Source of the DNA: Flavobacterium sp. 11 | GTDB taxonomy: Bacteria; Bacteroidota; Bacteroidia; Flavobacteriales; Flavobacteriaceae | Length of the DNA stretch: 64,000 bases | Assembly: GCF_002754315.1 (NCBI RefSeq) | Contig: NZ_PEFE01000001.1 | Coordinates: 2,666,001-2,730,000 of the forward strand | Direction of reading: 5' to 3' | In this document: one piece after another, positions 42,472 to 50,925 of the stretch | Position numbering within the stretch: position 1 is the stretch's first letter | Layout of the letters: each line of letters opens with the position of its first letter | Notes under the pieces: generated by a model | Database searches by the model: none | Seen by the model: only the letters and a program-made list of their open reading frames with translations | Told to the model about the DNA's origin: nothing | Program-made: the position numbers and the translations under genes

Positions 42472-42828
42472 ATGACAAAAAAGTTCTACATATTGCTACT
42501 CGTTACGCTTGGTTTTCTTTTGGGACCAACGCTTACTTATGCGCATGGGACAAAAAAAGAAATGCCATGTTGTAAAAAAGAATTTACAGTAAAAGACTGT
42601 TGCAAGAAAAAAGATTCTAATAAGAGAGAACACAATTGCGATACTAGTTGTTTAAGTAATTCTTGTGGTTGCCCAACTGCTTACTGTGGCTATAGCTCTA
42701 TTCTTAATTTTCAAACAGAAAACAATTCACTTTTTAGTTTTTCTGAAAGAAAACAAAATCACTATTATTCAGAAATCTTTATTTCTTCAGATTTCCGTTC
42801 TATCTGGCTTCCACCTAAATTAAGCTAG
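42472..42828 (+). CDS. Small secreted Cys-rich protein, F-x-S-x-W-x-P-P type (B)
   Basis: 118 residues from ATG 42472. Signal peptide MTKKFYILLLVTLGFLLGP, then cysteine clusters (PCCKKEFTVKDCCKKK, CDTSCLSNSCGCPTAYC) and the tail SSDFRSIWLPPKL. It aligns along its length with the protein of 41362-41730, but has different Cys spacing in the middle. It is the first gene of the plus-strand HMA-TlpA-DsbD set. Likely a periplasmic metal-binding protein of undefined role. Confidence 0.82.
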   Translation: MTKKFYILLLVTLGFLLGPTLTYAHGTKKEMPCCKKEFTVKDCCKKKDSNKREHNCDTSCLSNSCGCPTAYCGYSSILNFQTENNSLFSFSERKQNHYYSEIFISSDFRSIWLPPKLS

Positions 42829-42981
42829 ATTCCTTTTTGACATCCATAAGTCTGTCTCTTCCAAAGCCTATTTAAGGCTAAAAATTATTAAAATATTTAA
42901 TCCGATTCATTTTCAGATATAGCTGTATTTGCTATGCTTCTGTCATGCTTTAGGATTAATTCATTCAAAATTATAAAAACA

Positions 42982-43344
42982 ATGAACTCAATAAAAAAAT
43001 TATTGATGGCAATGACTCTATTGCTATCAGTCACTTTCGCCAGCGCGCAAATAAAAAACAAAACAACTGAAACCGTAAAAATCAATGGTAATTGTGGCAT
43101 GTGCAAAAAAACTATTGAAACGGCTGCAAACATTGATAAAGTTGCCAAAGTAAATTGGGACACGAACACCAAAACCGCTACAGTTACCTACGATACTAAG
43201 AAAACCAATCTTGATGCCATACTAAAACGTGTTGCAGATGCTGGATATGACAATGAAAAATTTAGTGCCCCAAATGCTGTTTACGATGAATTGCACGGAT
43301 GTTGCCAATATGATAGAGAAGCAAGTCCTAAAAAAGCGGAGTAA
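42982..43344 (+). CDS. Secreted HMA-domain copper carrier
   Basis: 120 residues from ATG 42982 (a longer frame from 42934 lacks a signal-like start). Signal peptide (cleavage near ASAQ), then HMA with the variant N-C-G-M-C site and the trailing GCCQYDREA motif. It is almost a copy of the HMA half of the 40363-41208 protein but lacks DUF3347. It should bind Cu(I) in the periplasm. It is followed 29 bp later by a TlpA-like reductase gene, which may keep its cysteines reduced. Confidence 0.9.
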   Translation: MNSIKKLLMAMTLLLSVTFASAQIKNKTTETVKINGNCGMCKKTIETAANIDKVAKVNWDTNTKTATVTYDTKKTNLDAILKRVADAGYDNEKFSAPNAVYDELHGCCQYDREASPKKAE

Positions 43345-43373
43345 TCATAATCAAATCATTTAAATTAAATTTC

Positions 43374-43862
43374 ATGTTCAAAATAAAAAATATAATCACA
43401 TTACTCTCCCTGATAGCAACTGTTTCTATAGCAAGTGCACAAATAAAAATAGGAGATTCTTTTCCAGATGTTCAGCTTCAAAACAATAAGAACGCTACAG
43501 TTAAACTAAATACTTTTAAAGGAAAAACAGTTTTGGTAGATTTTTGGGCATCATGGTGCGCACCTTGCCGAATGGCTAACAAAAAATTGGTAAAAATGTA
43601 TGACCAATACAAAGGTCAGAGTTTTGAAATTGTTGGAATTTCAATTGATATCGATAAATCAAAATGGTTAAAAGCCATTGAAAAAGACAAAATGAAACAC
43701 CAGCAATTAATCGACCCGAAAGGTTTTGATGCCAAAACGGCTGTGGCTTTTGGAGTTGAAGCACTGCCTGCAACCTATCTTTTTGATGCATCAGGAAAAC
43801 TGATTGCCATAAACCCAACCGAATCACAAATAATTGCTCAAATCAAAAAAAACAAAAAATAA
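43374..43862 (+). CDS. TlpA/ResA-like thioredoxin-fold protein
   Basis: 162 residues. Signal peptide (cleavage near ASAQ), thioredoxin fold with active site W-C-A-P-C (FWASWCAPCRMANKK at about 58-72) and cis-proline region EALPATYLFD. It is a periplasmic thiol-disulfide reductase of the TlpA type. Such proteins reduce Cys of copper carriers or cytochromes c. Its neighbours are HMA proteins on both sides and DsbD downstream, which could supply the electrons. Confidence 0.92.
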   Translation: MFKIKNIITLLSLIATVSIASAQIKIGDSFPDVQLQNNKNATVKLNTFKGKTVLVDFWASWCAPCRMANKKLVKMYDQYKGQSFEIVGISIDIDKSKWLKAIEKDKMKHQQLIDPKGFDAKTAVAFGVEALPATYLFDASGKLIAINPTESQIIAQIKKNKK

Positions 43863-43863
43863 A

Positions 43864-44391
43864 ATGAAAACATTACATATAAAATTCGTAGCCGCTGCAC
43901 TTTTAGTATTATTAACTGGTGTAAAATCATATTCTCAAATCACTAAAGTCAAAATAATGGCAACGGGATTAACTTGTTCTATGTGCTCTAATGCGATAAA
44001 TAAACAATTAAAATCTTTTACCGAAGTAGATAGTATTGGTACTGATTTAAACACAAATACGTTTACCGTTTATTTTAAAAAAGATAACTCATTACAACCT
44101 AAAGTATTAAAAAACGCTGTTGAAAAAGCTGGTTTCTTTGTAGGTTCTATGGTTTTGACTGCAAAGTTTCATACGCCAACAATTGAGGATAATACAACCT
44201 TAAAAGTTGATGATGTAACTTATAATTTCATTGATATTAAAACCCCAGTAGCTCATGCAGAAACAAGATACAGAGTTCTGGATAAAGGTTTTGTAACCCA
44301 AAAAGAGTATAAAAAACTAGTTAAATCATATTCAAAATATCCTGGTTATGCTACGGAAAATGAAAATGATTATTATTTAAAGACCCTATAA
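43864..44391 (+). CDS. HMA-like secreted protein with extra C-terminal domain
   Basis: 175 residues from ATG 43864, 1 bp after the TlpA stop (a longer frame inside tlpA lacks a signal). Signal peptide (cleavage near SYSQ), HMA-like domain with GLTCSMCSNAI, then a C-terminal region of about 90 residues (DDVTYNFIDIKTPVAHAETR…) that I do not recognise; it might resemble a small redox or DUF fold. Probably a periplasmic copper carrier. It ends 2 bp before the next gene. Confidence 0.82.
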   Translation: MKTLHIKFVAAALLVLLTGVKSYSQITKVKIMATGLTCSMCSNAINKQLKSFTEVDSIGTDLNTNTFTVYFKKDNSLQPKVLKNAVEKAGFFVGSMVLTAKFHTPTIEDNTTLKVDDVTYNFIDIKTPVAHAETRYRVLDKGFVTQKEYKKLVKSYSKYPGYATENENDYYLKTL

Positions 44392-44393
44392 AA

Positions 44394-45200
44394 ATGAAAT
44401 ATCTATCAATTGTTTTCTTATTACTTGTTTCATTCAAAATAGATGCACAGGAATTATTTGTAGTAACCGAACCCGCTAGTAATGTTCCGGCGGGTTCTAT
44501 TGGGGTTCGGGTTGGTCAATCTCTTATGAAAAATCAACTGGAAAGTGGGTCTATGTATAATTTAACGCCCGAAGTTACTTGGGGAATAAATAAAAATATC
44601 ATGGTTCGTACCTCAGCTTTTCTTAGTAACCAAGAAAATGGATTGGGACTTAAAGGTGGTGGTTTTTATGCTAAATATCGTTTCTTTTCTGTAGATGATT
44701 TACAAAGTCATTTTAGGATGGCTGCCTTTGGACGATACAGTTATAATAACTCTTTTATTAATCAGGAAGCTATAGACTTAATGGGAGGAAACTCTGGTTA
44801 CGAAGCTGGTCTGGTAGCTACTCAGTTAATCCATAAAGTTGCCATAAGTTCTTCTGCAAGTTACGCGCGGGCACTTAATAACAGTGATTATAGCTTTCCG
44901 GATTTTTTGGGTAACAGCGCAGTAAATTATACGTTCTCAGTAGGGAAATTAATGTATCCAAAAAATTATACAAGTTTTAAACAAACCAACATCAATGCGA
45001 TGCTGGAATTTACTGGACAAACGATAACCGAAAACGGAAAATCATATCTGGATGTAGTTCCTTCGATTCAGTTTATCATTAACAGTCAGGCGAGAATTGA
45101 CCTTGCATACAAAAAAGAATTGTATAGCTCGATGCAACGTGCCACATCTGATGGTGTTTTCTTAAAACTGGAATATACTTTTTTTAATGTGACCAAATAA
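44394..45200 (+). CDS. Outer-membrane barrel-like protein, unrecognised
   Basis: 268 residues. Signal peptide (cleavage near IDAQ), then alternating strands with aromatic girdle residues and glycines (RTSAFLSNQENGLGLKGGGF, MAAFGRYSYNNSF), ending in Phe-containing strands (VFLKLEYTFFNVTK), typical of outer-membrane barrels. No named family recognised. It lies in the HMA/TlpA/DsbD set, so it may serve as exit or anchoring partner of the carrier proteins; this is inference from position only. Confidence 0.75.
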   Translation: MKYLSIVFLLLVSFKIDAQELFVVTEPASNVPAGSIGVRVGQSLMKNQLESGSMYNLTPEVTWGINKNIMVRTSAFLSNQENGLGLKGGGFYAKYRFFSVDDLQSHFRMAAFGRYSYNNSFINQEAIDLMGGNSGYEAGLVATQLIHKVAISSSASYARALNNSDYSFPDFLGNSAVNYTFSVGKLMYPKNYTSFKQTNINAMLEFTGQTITENGKSYLDVVPSIQFIINSQARIDLAYKKELYSSMQRATSDGVFLKLEYTFFNVTK

Positions 45201-45244
45201 ATTACTTCGCCAAGATTTTAATTTAAATCTAAAGTTCATAAAAT

Positions 45245-45279
45245 AAGTGTTTCGATGGCAAAAGACCATCGAAACACTT
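45245..45279. terminator. 14-bp perfect hairpin after the barrel-protein gene
   Basis: AAGTGTTTCGATGG (45245-45258), 7-nt loop, CCATCGAAACACTT (45266-45279). There is no T run on either side, so termination is uncertain. It could be a bidirectional structure or mRNA-stabilising hairpin between the carrier set and dsbD. Confidence 0.6.
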
Positions 45280-45355
45280 CCTATGGCTTATCGGGAAATG
45301 ACACGTGTAAAATCAAATTATCACCAGAACAAATCGTTCTGATTAAACTTATAAA

Positions 45356-47326
45356 ATGAAGAAAATCTTTTATTTATTACTCTTGGGCTTTGTTTTTGTC
45401 AAAGTCCAGGCACAGATTATAAATCCTGTGAAATGGGAACCTAGAATCGAGAAGAAATCCACCTCAGAATATGTACTTACTTTTAATGGTAATATCGAAG
45501 CAGGTTGGCACGTATATTCTCAATTTACACCTGAAGATGGTCCTCTTCCTGCCGAATTCATTTTTCATGATAACAAAAGCAATTATGAATTTATTGGAAA
45601 AGCAACCGAAAGTGAAACCAAACGAGAGTTTAATGAAATCTTTGGTGTCGATGAAATCTTCTTTTCCGATAAAGTTACTTTTACCCAATTAATCAAACAG
45701 ATTAATCCAGAAAAGGAAATTATACAAGTGGAGCTTTCTTACCAAGTTTGCAAGGAAAACTGTATCAGCGAAACAAAATATTTTGAGTTTGATATTAAAA
45801 CGCTTGAAGCAAAAGAAATCCAGGCTTCCGATATTGCAAACGAAAAAACTACCAAAGCTGATGCAAATACTGCGGTAGAAAAACAACCAGAATCTAATGA
45901 ATCTGATTCGAGTTTATATATGATTTTCTTTATCGCTTTCTTATCTGGTTTTGCAGCCTTGCTTACTCCTTGCGTATTTCCTATGATTCCCATGACAGTA
46001 AGTTTCTTTACAAAACAAAGTAAAACCAAAGCCAAAGGGATCAAAAATGCGATTATTTATGGTATTTCGATTATCTTGATTTATGTATTTTTGGGAACAG
46101 TAATTACCTTAATTTTTGGTGCCGATGCACTAAATGCATTATCTACCAATGTATGGTTTAATGTTATTTTCTTTGTATTATTAGTTGTATTTTCGTTATC
46201 ATTTTTAGGTGCTTTCGAAATCATGTTACCTAATTCTTGGGCAAATAAGGTAGACCGTCAAGCGGATAAAGGTGGAATATTAGGAATCGTATTCATGGCA
46301 TTGGCTCTTGCAATCGTTTCCTTTTCTTGTACCGGACCAATTATAGGAACTTTACTGGTTGAAGCAGCTTCCAAAGGAGGTATCGCACCAATTGTAGGAA
46401 TGTTAGGTTTTTCTTTTGCTTTAGCATTACCCTTTATGTTATTTGCCATGTTCCCAGGTTGGTTAAATACATTACCAAAATCTGGCGGATGGTTAAATAC
46501 AGTAAAAGTATTTTTAGGTTTTATAGAATTAGCTTTAGCATTTAAATTCTTGTCTAATGCCGATTTAGTATTGCAATTGCACTGGTTTGAAAGAGAAATA
46601 TTTTTAGCCATTTGGATAGCGATATTCGGTACTTTGGCATTCTACTTATTCGGAAAGATAACTTTGCCACATGATTCTCCTTCATCTTCTATTTCGGTAG
46701 GACGTTTATCTGTTGGATTATTAATATTGGTATTTACAATATATCTTATTCCAGGTTTATGGGGTGCTCCATTAAAATTAATAAGTGGCTTTCCTCCACC
46801 TATGACCTATAGCGAATCTCCATACGGTGTAGGCGGCTCCAACAGAGAATCTACATCAGCAATAGCATTACCAGACGGAGCACATAAAGGACCACATGAT
46901 ATTATGGCTTTTACCGATTATGAAAAAGGATTGGCTTATGCCAAAAGTGTAAACAAACCTATTCTCTTGGATTTTACAGGATTTGCTTGTGTAAATTGCC
47001 GAAAAATGGAAGATTATGTTTGGTCGGATCCTCGCATTTTATCTATTTTAAATAATGAAGTAGTTCTTATTTCACTATATGTTGATGACAAAAGAGAATT
47101 GCCTATCGAGGAACAATATGTCTCTAAAGAAACTGGCAAAAAGATAAAATCAATAGGAAACAAATGGAGTGATTTCCAAATCACTCGTTATAAGGCAAAC
47201 GCTCAGCCGTATTATATCATTTTGGATACAAAAGAGAAAAGTTTAAACCAACCAGTTGGATATATGCCAGACATTACTGAATATGAACAATGGCTGAAAT
47301 ATGGCATTAAACAGTTTCAAAAATAG
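45356..47326 (+). CDS. dsbD: DsbD-type thiol:disulfide interchange protein
   Basis: 656 residues. A signal peptide (cleavage near VQAQ) precedes the N-terminal immunoglobulin-like domain with Cys pair VCKENC (about 125-130). The eight-TM core carries LLTPCVFPMIPMTVSFF and SFSCTGPIIG, the two membrane cysteines. The C-terminal thioredoxin domain has CVNCRKME (about 541-548). It moves electrons from cytosolic thioredoxin to periplasmic proteins. As last gene of the plus-strand set it probably powers the TlpA-like protein and keeps Cys-rich and HMA proteins reduced. Confidence 0.95.
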   Translation: MKKIFYLLLLGFVFVKVQAQIINPVKWEPRIEKKSTSEYVLTFNGNIEAGWHVYSQFTPEDGPLPAEFIFHDNKSNYEFIGKATESETKREFNEIFGVDEIFFSDKVTFTQLIKQINPEKEIIQVELSYQVCKENCISETKYFEFDIKTLEAKEIQASDIANEKTTKADANTAVEKQPESNESDSSLYMIFFIAFLSGFAALLTPCVFPMIPMTVSFFTKQSKTKAKGIKNAIIYGISIILIYVFLGTVITLIFGADALNALSTNVWFNVIFFVLLVVFSLSFLGAFEIMLPNSWANKVDRQADKGGILGIVFMALALAIVSFSCTGPIIGTLLVEAASKGGIAPIVGMLGFSFALALPFMLFAMFPGWLNTLPKSGGWLNTVKVFLGFIELALAFKFLSNADLVLQLHWFEREIFLAIWIAIFGTLAFYLFGKITLPHDSPSSSISVGRLSVGLLILVFTIYLIPGLWGAPLKLISGFPPPMTYSESPYGVGGSNRESTSAIALPDGAHKGPHDIMAFTDYEKGLAYAKSVNKPILLDFTGFACVNCRKMEDYVWSDPRILSILNNEVVLISLYVDDKRELPIEEQYVSKETGKKIKSIGNKWSDFQITRYKANAQPYYIILDTKEKSLNQPVGYMPDITEYEQWLKYGIKQFQK

Positions 47327-47363
47327 AAAAAAGCTGTCTAAAATGATTTGGACAGCTTTTTTT
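47327..47363 (+). terminator. Terminator after dsbD
   Basis: AAAAAAGCTGTC (47327-47338), 12-nt loop, GACAGCTTTTTT (47351-47362) and one more T. It starts immediately after the stop codon and, being A- and T-flanked, could work from both sides. Confidence 0.88.
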
Positions 47364-47425
47364 ATAACGCAATATTTTTAGGGTTAAAAATAATAACTTT
47401 TAAAATACTTTGATTTTATTGGGTA

Positions 47426-47512
47426 ATGGTTCTAGTCTCTAATGAGAAAAAATCTTGTAGTGTAGATGGTTCTTGTTGTGCAGGAGGAAAAACACCTCCA
47501 AAAAAATCATAA
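47426..47512 (+). CDS. 28-residue Cys-rich peptide
   Basis: ATG 47426 to TAA 47510-47512. The peptide carries S-C-S-V-D-G-S-C-C-A-G-G-K between a short N-terminus and a K/P tail: three cysteines in C-x5-C-C spacing. It lies alone between two hairpin terminators (47327-47363 and 47524-47545), so it would be a separate transcript. A stop codon lies 15 bp upstream in frame. It could be a metal-binding micro-protein, or the surviving tail of a lost Cys-ended protein. No clear ribosome-binding site is visible. Confidence 0.45.
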   Translation: MVLVSNEKKSCSVDGSCCAGGKTPPKKS

Positions 47513-47523
47513 ATATTTTAAAG

Positions 47524-47548
47524 AGCGTCCCTATTAATGGACGCTTCT
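47524..47548. terminator. Bidirectional hairpin terminator
   Basis: AGCGTCC (47524-47530), 8-nt loop, GGACGCT (47539-47545), flanked by A-rich and T-rich bases. It lies between the 28-residue peptide and the convergent ATPase gene end at 47563. Confidence 0.65.
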
Positions 47549-47562
47549 TATTAATATCAGAT

Positions 47563-49584
47563 TTAAAACTTCATTCGCTGTATTCTAACTGCATTCAAAA
47601 TTGCTAATAACGCTACACCCACATCGGCAAAGACAGCTTCCCACATGGTTGCTAAACCACCCGCACCTAGCACCAAAACAATCCCCTTTACCACAAAAGC
47701 CAAAGTAATGTTTTGCCACACTATTTTCTTCGTCTGTTTTCCTATGTTTATTGCTGTGAATATTTTATGCGGTTGATCGTTTTGAATAACAATGTCAGCA
47801 GTTTCAATTGTTGCATCACTTCCTAAACCGCCCATTGCAATGCCGGCATCGGCAAGGGCAACTACTGGCGCATCGTTTACACCATCGCCAACGAATGCAA
47901 TTTTTAGGTTTTTTAATTTCAATTCCTCTACTTTTTCCACCTTGTTTTCCGGTAATAAATCGCCATAAGCCTGGTCAATGTTTAATTCTTTTGCTACTGC
48001 ATCTACAACGGCTTGTTTATCACCTGAAAGCATTACAGTTTTCACGTTTATTTTATGTAAACTGTGAATCGCTTCTTTGGCATCTTCTTTGATTTCATCA
48101 GCAATTAAAAAATATCCTGCATATTTTTGATTGATTGCAATAACAATAATCGTGAAAGGTGTAGTATCGATTTCTGGATCATAAATGATATTGAATTTTT
48201 TCATCAGTTTTACATTCCCTGCCAAAATTTCTTTTCCATCTACTTTTCCTTTAAGACCATGACCTGCAATTTCTTCTACGTCGGTAACGGTTACATTTTT
48301 TTCAGTACCTTTTGCATATTCAATAATAGCAGTTCCAACAGGATGAGTAGATTTGGTTTCGAGTGCCGATGTATATTTTACTAAATCGGCTTCTGAAATA
48401 TCAACGGCTACTACTTTTTGAACTTTGAAAACACCTTTGGTCAACGTTCCTGTTTTATCCATTACCACTACTTGAATGGATGCCATTATATCGAGAAAAG
48501 TAGAACCTTTGAATAAGATTCCGTTTTTACTGGCTGAACCAATTCCTCCAAAATATCCTAAAGGTATAGAGATTACCAATGCGCAAGGACAGGAAATCAC
48601 CAAGAAAATTAAAGCCCGGTATAGCCAATCATTAAAGATGTAATTTTCGACAAATAGCATTGGAACGAAACAAATTCCGATTGCCAGAAAAACAACTATT
48701 GGCGTATATATTTTAGCAAATTTTCGGATAAATAGTTCGGTTGTTGCTTTTTTTGCGGTGGCTTCCTGAACCATTTCCAAGATTTTTGAAAGCTTGCTAT
48801 CTAAATAAGCTGTTGTAACTTCAACTTGAGCGACCGTATTCAGGTTAATCATTCCGGCAAAAACGGTTTCTCCTTTTTGTTTTGTATCAGGCTTACTTTC
48901 ACCCGTTAAGGCAGATGTGTTTAAGGAAGCATTGTCGGAAAGTAATTTTCCGTCAAGAGCCAATTTTTCTCCAGGTTTTAATTGGATGATTTCCCCGATA
49001 GTAATTTCGGATGCTTTTTTATCAATAGTATTTCCATCTTTGATGACTGTAGCGGTATCTGGTCTTTGATCTAATAATAATTTAATGTTTCTTTTTGCTC
49101 TTTGAACTGCCAATGCCTGAAATATTTCGCCAATAGCATAAAACAACATCACAGCAACTCCTTCAGGATATTCTCCAATGGCAAATGCTCCAATAGTTGC
49201 AATTCCCATTAATAAAAATTCCGAAAATATTTCTCCTTTGCGAATACTTTCAAAAGCTTCTTTTATTACTGGAAAACCCACAGGCGTATAAGCTACTATA
49301 TACCAAACAATGCGTGTCCAGCCTGTGAACCAAGATTGAGTAAAATAGTGGTCAAAACCAATAGCGATAAGTAATAGCACAAGGCTTATTATTGCAGGCA
49401 AGAACATTTGAAAAGTAGATTTTTCTTTGGCTGAATTTCCTTGACCATCATCATCAGAATGATTTTCAGGACCATTATCAGTACAGGAACATTCTGTTTG
49501 TTTGTTGGTTTTGTTATTTATTTCTTCTTCCGATGTGCAACAAAGCTGTTTGCCATTTTCATCGTATTTGTGTTGATGTTTCAT
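47563..49584 (-). CDS. zntA: Zn/Cd/Co-type P1B ATPase (CadA/ZntA-like)
   Basis: 673 residues. There is no HMA domain; the N-terminus instead carries H/C motifs (HQHKY, LCCTSEE, ECSCTDN) and an acidic H-containing stretch. Eight TMs, intramembrane motif S331-C-P-C334 (SCPCALVISIP), phosphorylation D376-K-T-G-T, hinge GDGVNDAPVVALADAG. This matches divalent-metal (Zn/Cd/Pb/Co) pumps rather than Cu(I). It is last in the czc-type operon. Its 3' end is duplicated as the pseudogene at 12032-12370, including the downstream flank. Confidence 0.93.
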   Translation of the reverse strand: MKHQHKYDENGKQLCCTSEEEINNKTNKQTECSCTDNGPENHSDDDGQGNSAKEKSTFQMFLPAIISLVLLLIAIGFDHYFTQSWFTGWTRIVWYIVAYTPVGFPVIKEAFESIRKGEIFSEFLLMGIATIGAFAIGEYPEGVAVMLFYAIGEIFQALAVQRAKRNIKLLLDQRPDTATVIKDGNTIDKKASEITIGEIIQLKPGEKLALDGKLLSDNASLNTSALTGESKPDTKQKGETVFAGMINLNTVAQVEVTTAYLDSKLSKILEMVQEATAKKATTELFIRKFAKIYTPIVVFLAIGICFVPMLFVENYIFNDWLYRALIFLVISCPCALVISIPLGYFGGIGSASKNGILFKGSTFLDIMASIQVVVMDKTGTLTKGVFKVQKVVAVDISEADLVKYTSALETKSTHPVGTAIIEYAKGTEKNVTVTDVEEIAGHGLKGKVDGKEILAGNVKLMKKFNIIYDPEIDTTPFTIIVIAINQKYAGYFLIADEIKEDAKEAIHSLHKINVKTVMLSGDKQAVVDAVAKELNIDQAYGDLLPENKVEKVEELKLKNLKIAFVGDGVNDAPVVALADAGIAMGGLGSDATIETADIVIQNDQPHKIFTAINIGKQTKKIVWQNITLAFVVKGIVLVLGAGGLATMWEAVFADVGVALLAILNAVRIQRMKF

Positions 49585-49595
49585 TTTTTAGATTG

Positions 49596-49670
49596 ATTAA
49601 CCCATTAGGGTAATTAGTTTTTAAAATTTTAGTGAACTGCTATTTATAATAATTACACCAATGGGTTGAT
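49596..49670. repeat. Imperfect 21-bp inverted repeat in the czcB-zntA gap
   Basis: Arms 49596-49616 and 49650-49670 match at 18 of 21 positions (core AACCCATT / AATGGGTT), with a 33-bp AT-rich loop. It fills the 92-bp gap between the adaptor gene and the ATPase gene. It may be an attenuating hairpin in the mRNA or a pair of repressor sites. Confidence 0.7.
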
Positions 49671-49676
49671 TACTCT

Positions 49677-50915
49677 TTATTCTTCTCCCTTGTTGGTTAA
49701 TTTTGCATTTACAAAAAATGCACCTTTTGTTACAATTTTTGCATTTGCAGGAACCTCTTTTACCAATGTTATAGCGGTATAACCCATATTAGAAACGCCT
49801 TTTGCTACTTCTATTTTTTCAAAATTTGTCGTTGGTTCCTTCGCTTTTTGTTCTTCGGGTTTATCGTTTTCTTCTTTTGGTTCTTCTTCGGCTTTTTTAT
49901 CCGTTACAATAAAAATATAGTCTTTCCCATCAGCACTTACTATGGCATCCGTAGGGATTGCATCGGTAGTAACATTATTTAAACTTACAATTGCCGTTAT
50001 ATTCATTCCGTCTATGAGTCCGGTTTTATTACCTTGAACAGTAGCGTGCACTGGAATACTTTTACTATCACTCTCAAATGAAGCCCCTACTGAATATACT
50101 TTTGCATTGTAATCTTCCCCTGAATTATTGGTGATTCTAAAATGGATAATTTGCCCCACTTTTAGCATAGGCAAATCTTTTTCAAATACGTTTAGATCTA
50201 AATGTAGTTGTGTGTTATCAACAATTTCGGCAACTGGTGAAGAGACATCAACATAACTTCCGATTTTAGAGAAAACATTACTAATTGTACCGCTTATAGG
50301 GCTTGTTACTGATAATGCGGAACGTAAATTACCGTTGTTTAAGCTATTTGGATTAATACCCATCAATTGAATTTGCTGTTGCAAAGATGCTCTGCGGGTT
50401 CTCATTGCTTTTAATTCGGCATCAGCATTTTGATAATTTTTTAATGCGCCTGCATTTCCTTCATTGAGTTCTTTCTGTCTTGCTAATTCTTGTTCGGCAA
50501 AGATTATTTTACTGGAAGTACTCAAATATTCTTCCTGTAATTGAAGGAATTGCGGATTGGCGATTGTGGCAATTATTTGTCCCTTTTTTACAAAATCGCC
50601 TAACTGTACATTAATTGTTTTTATTACACCTCCGTACATCGAAGTAGCATTGGCTTTGTTATTATTAGGCACCCGTAATGCTCCATTGGCTTTCAATGTG
50701 GCTGTTAATTCTTTTTGTTCTATGCTTCCGTATTGTATACCCACAGTTTTAATTTGTTCAGCAGTTAATGATGCAATTGATGCTGGTGCTTCTTCAGTTT
50801 TAGGTTTCTCAACTACTTCTTCTGGTTTCGTTTCTTTACTCCCGCAAGAAATTAACGTTACGCATAAAGTGGTGAGTAAAAGATAATTTTTATATTTTAT
50901 TTTTAAAGATTTCAT
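49677..50915 (-). CDS. czcB: CzcB-type RND membrane-fusion lipoprotein
   Basis: 412 residues from ATG 50915 (lipoprotein signal ending TLISC). A longer frame would overlap the pump gene. Adaptor domains: lipoyl-like half motifs (GGVIKTINVQLGDFVKKGQI and GTISNVFSKIGSYVDVSSPV), helical hairpin about 150-210, beta barrel, and an E/K-rich loop (about 335-365, KKAEEEPKEENDKPEEQKAK). No HMBD, unlike the two Cus adaptors. It couples the CzcA-TolC fusion pump; 10 bp separate the genes. Confidence 0.93.
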   Translation of the reverse strand: MKSLKIKYKNYLLLTTLCVTLISCGSKETKPEEVVEKPKTEEAPASIASLTAEQIKTVGIQYGSIEQKELTATLKANGALRVPNNNKANATSMYGGVIKTINVQLGDFVKKGQIIATIANPQFLQLQEEYLSTSSKIIFAEQELARQKELNEGNAGALKNYQNADAELKAMRTRRASLQQQIQLMGINPNSLNNGNLRSALSVTSPISGTISNVFSKIGSYVDVSSPVAEIVDNTQLHLDLNVFEKDLPMLKVGQIIHFRITNNSGEDYNAKVYSVGASFESDSKSIPVHATVQGNKTGLIDGMNITAIVSLNNVTTDAIPTDAIVSADGKDYIFIVTDKKAEEEPKEENDKPEEQKAKEPTTNFEKIEVAKGVSNMGYTAITLVKEVPANAKIVTKGAFFVNAKLTNKGEE

Positions 50916-50925
50916 TTTTTTGAAT

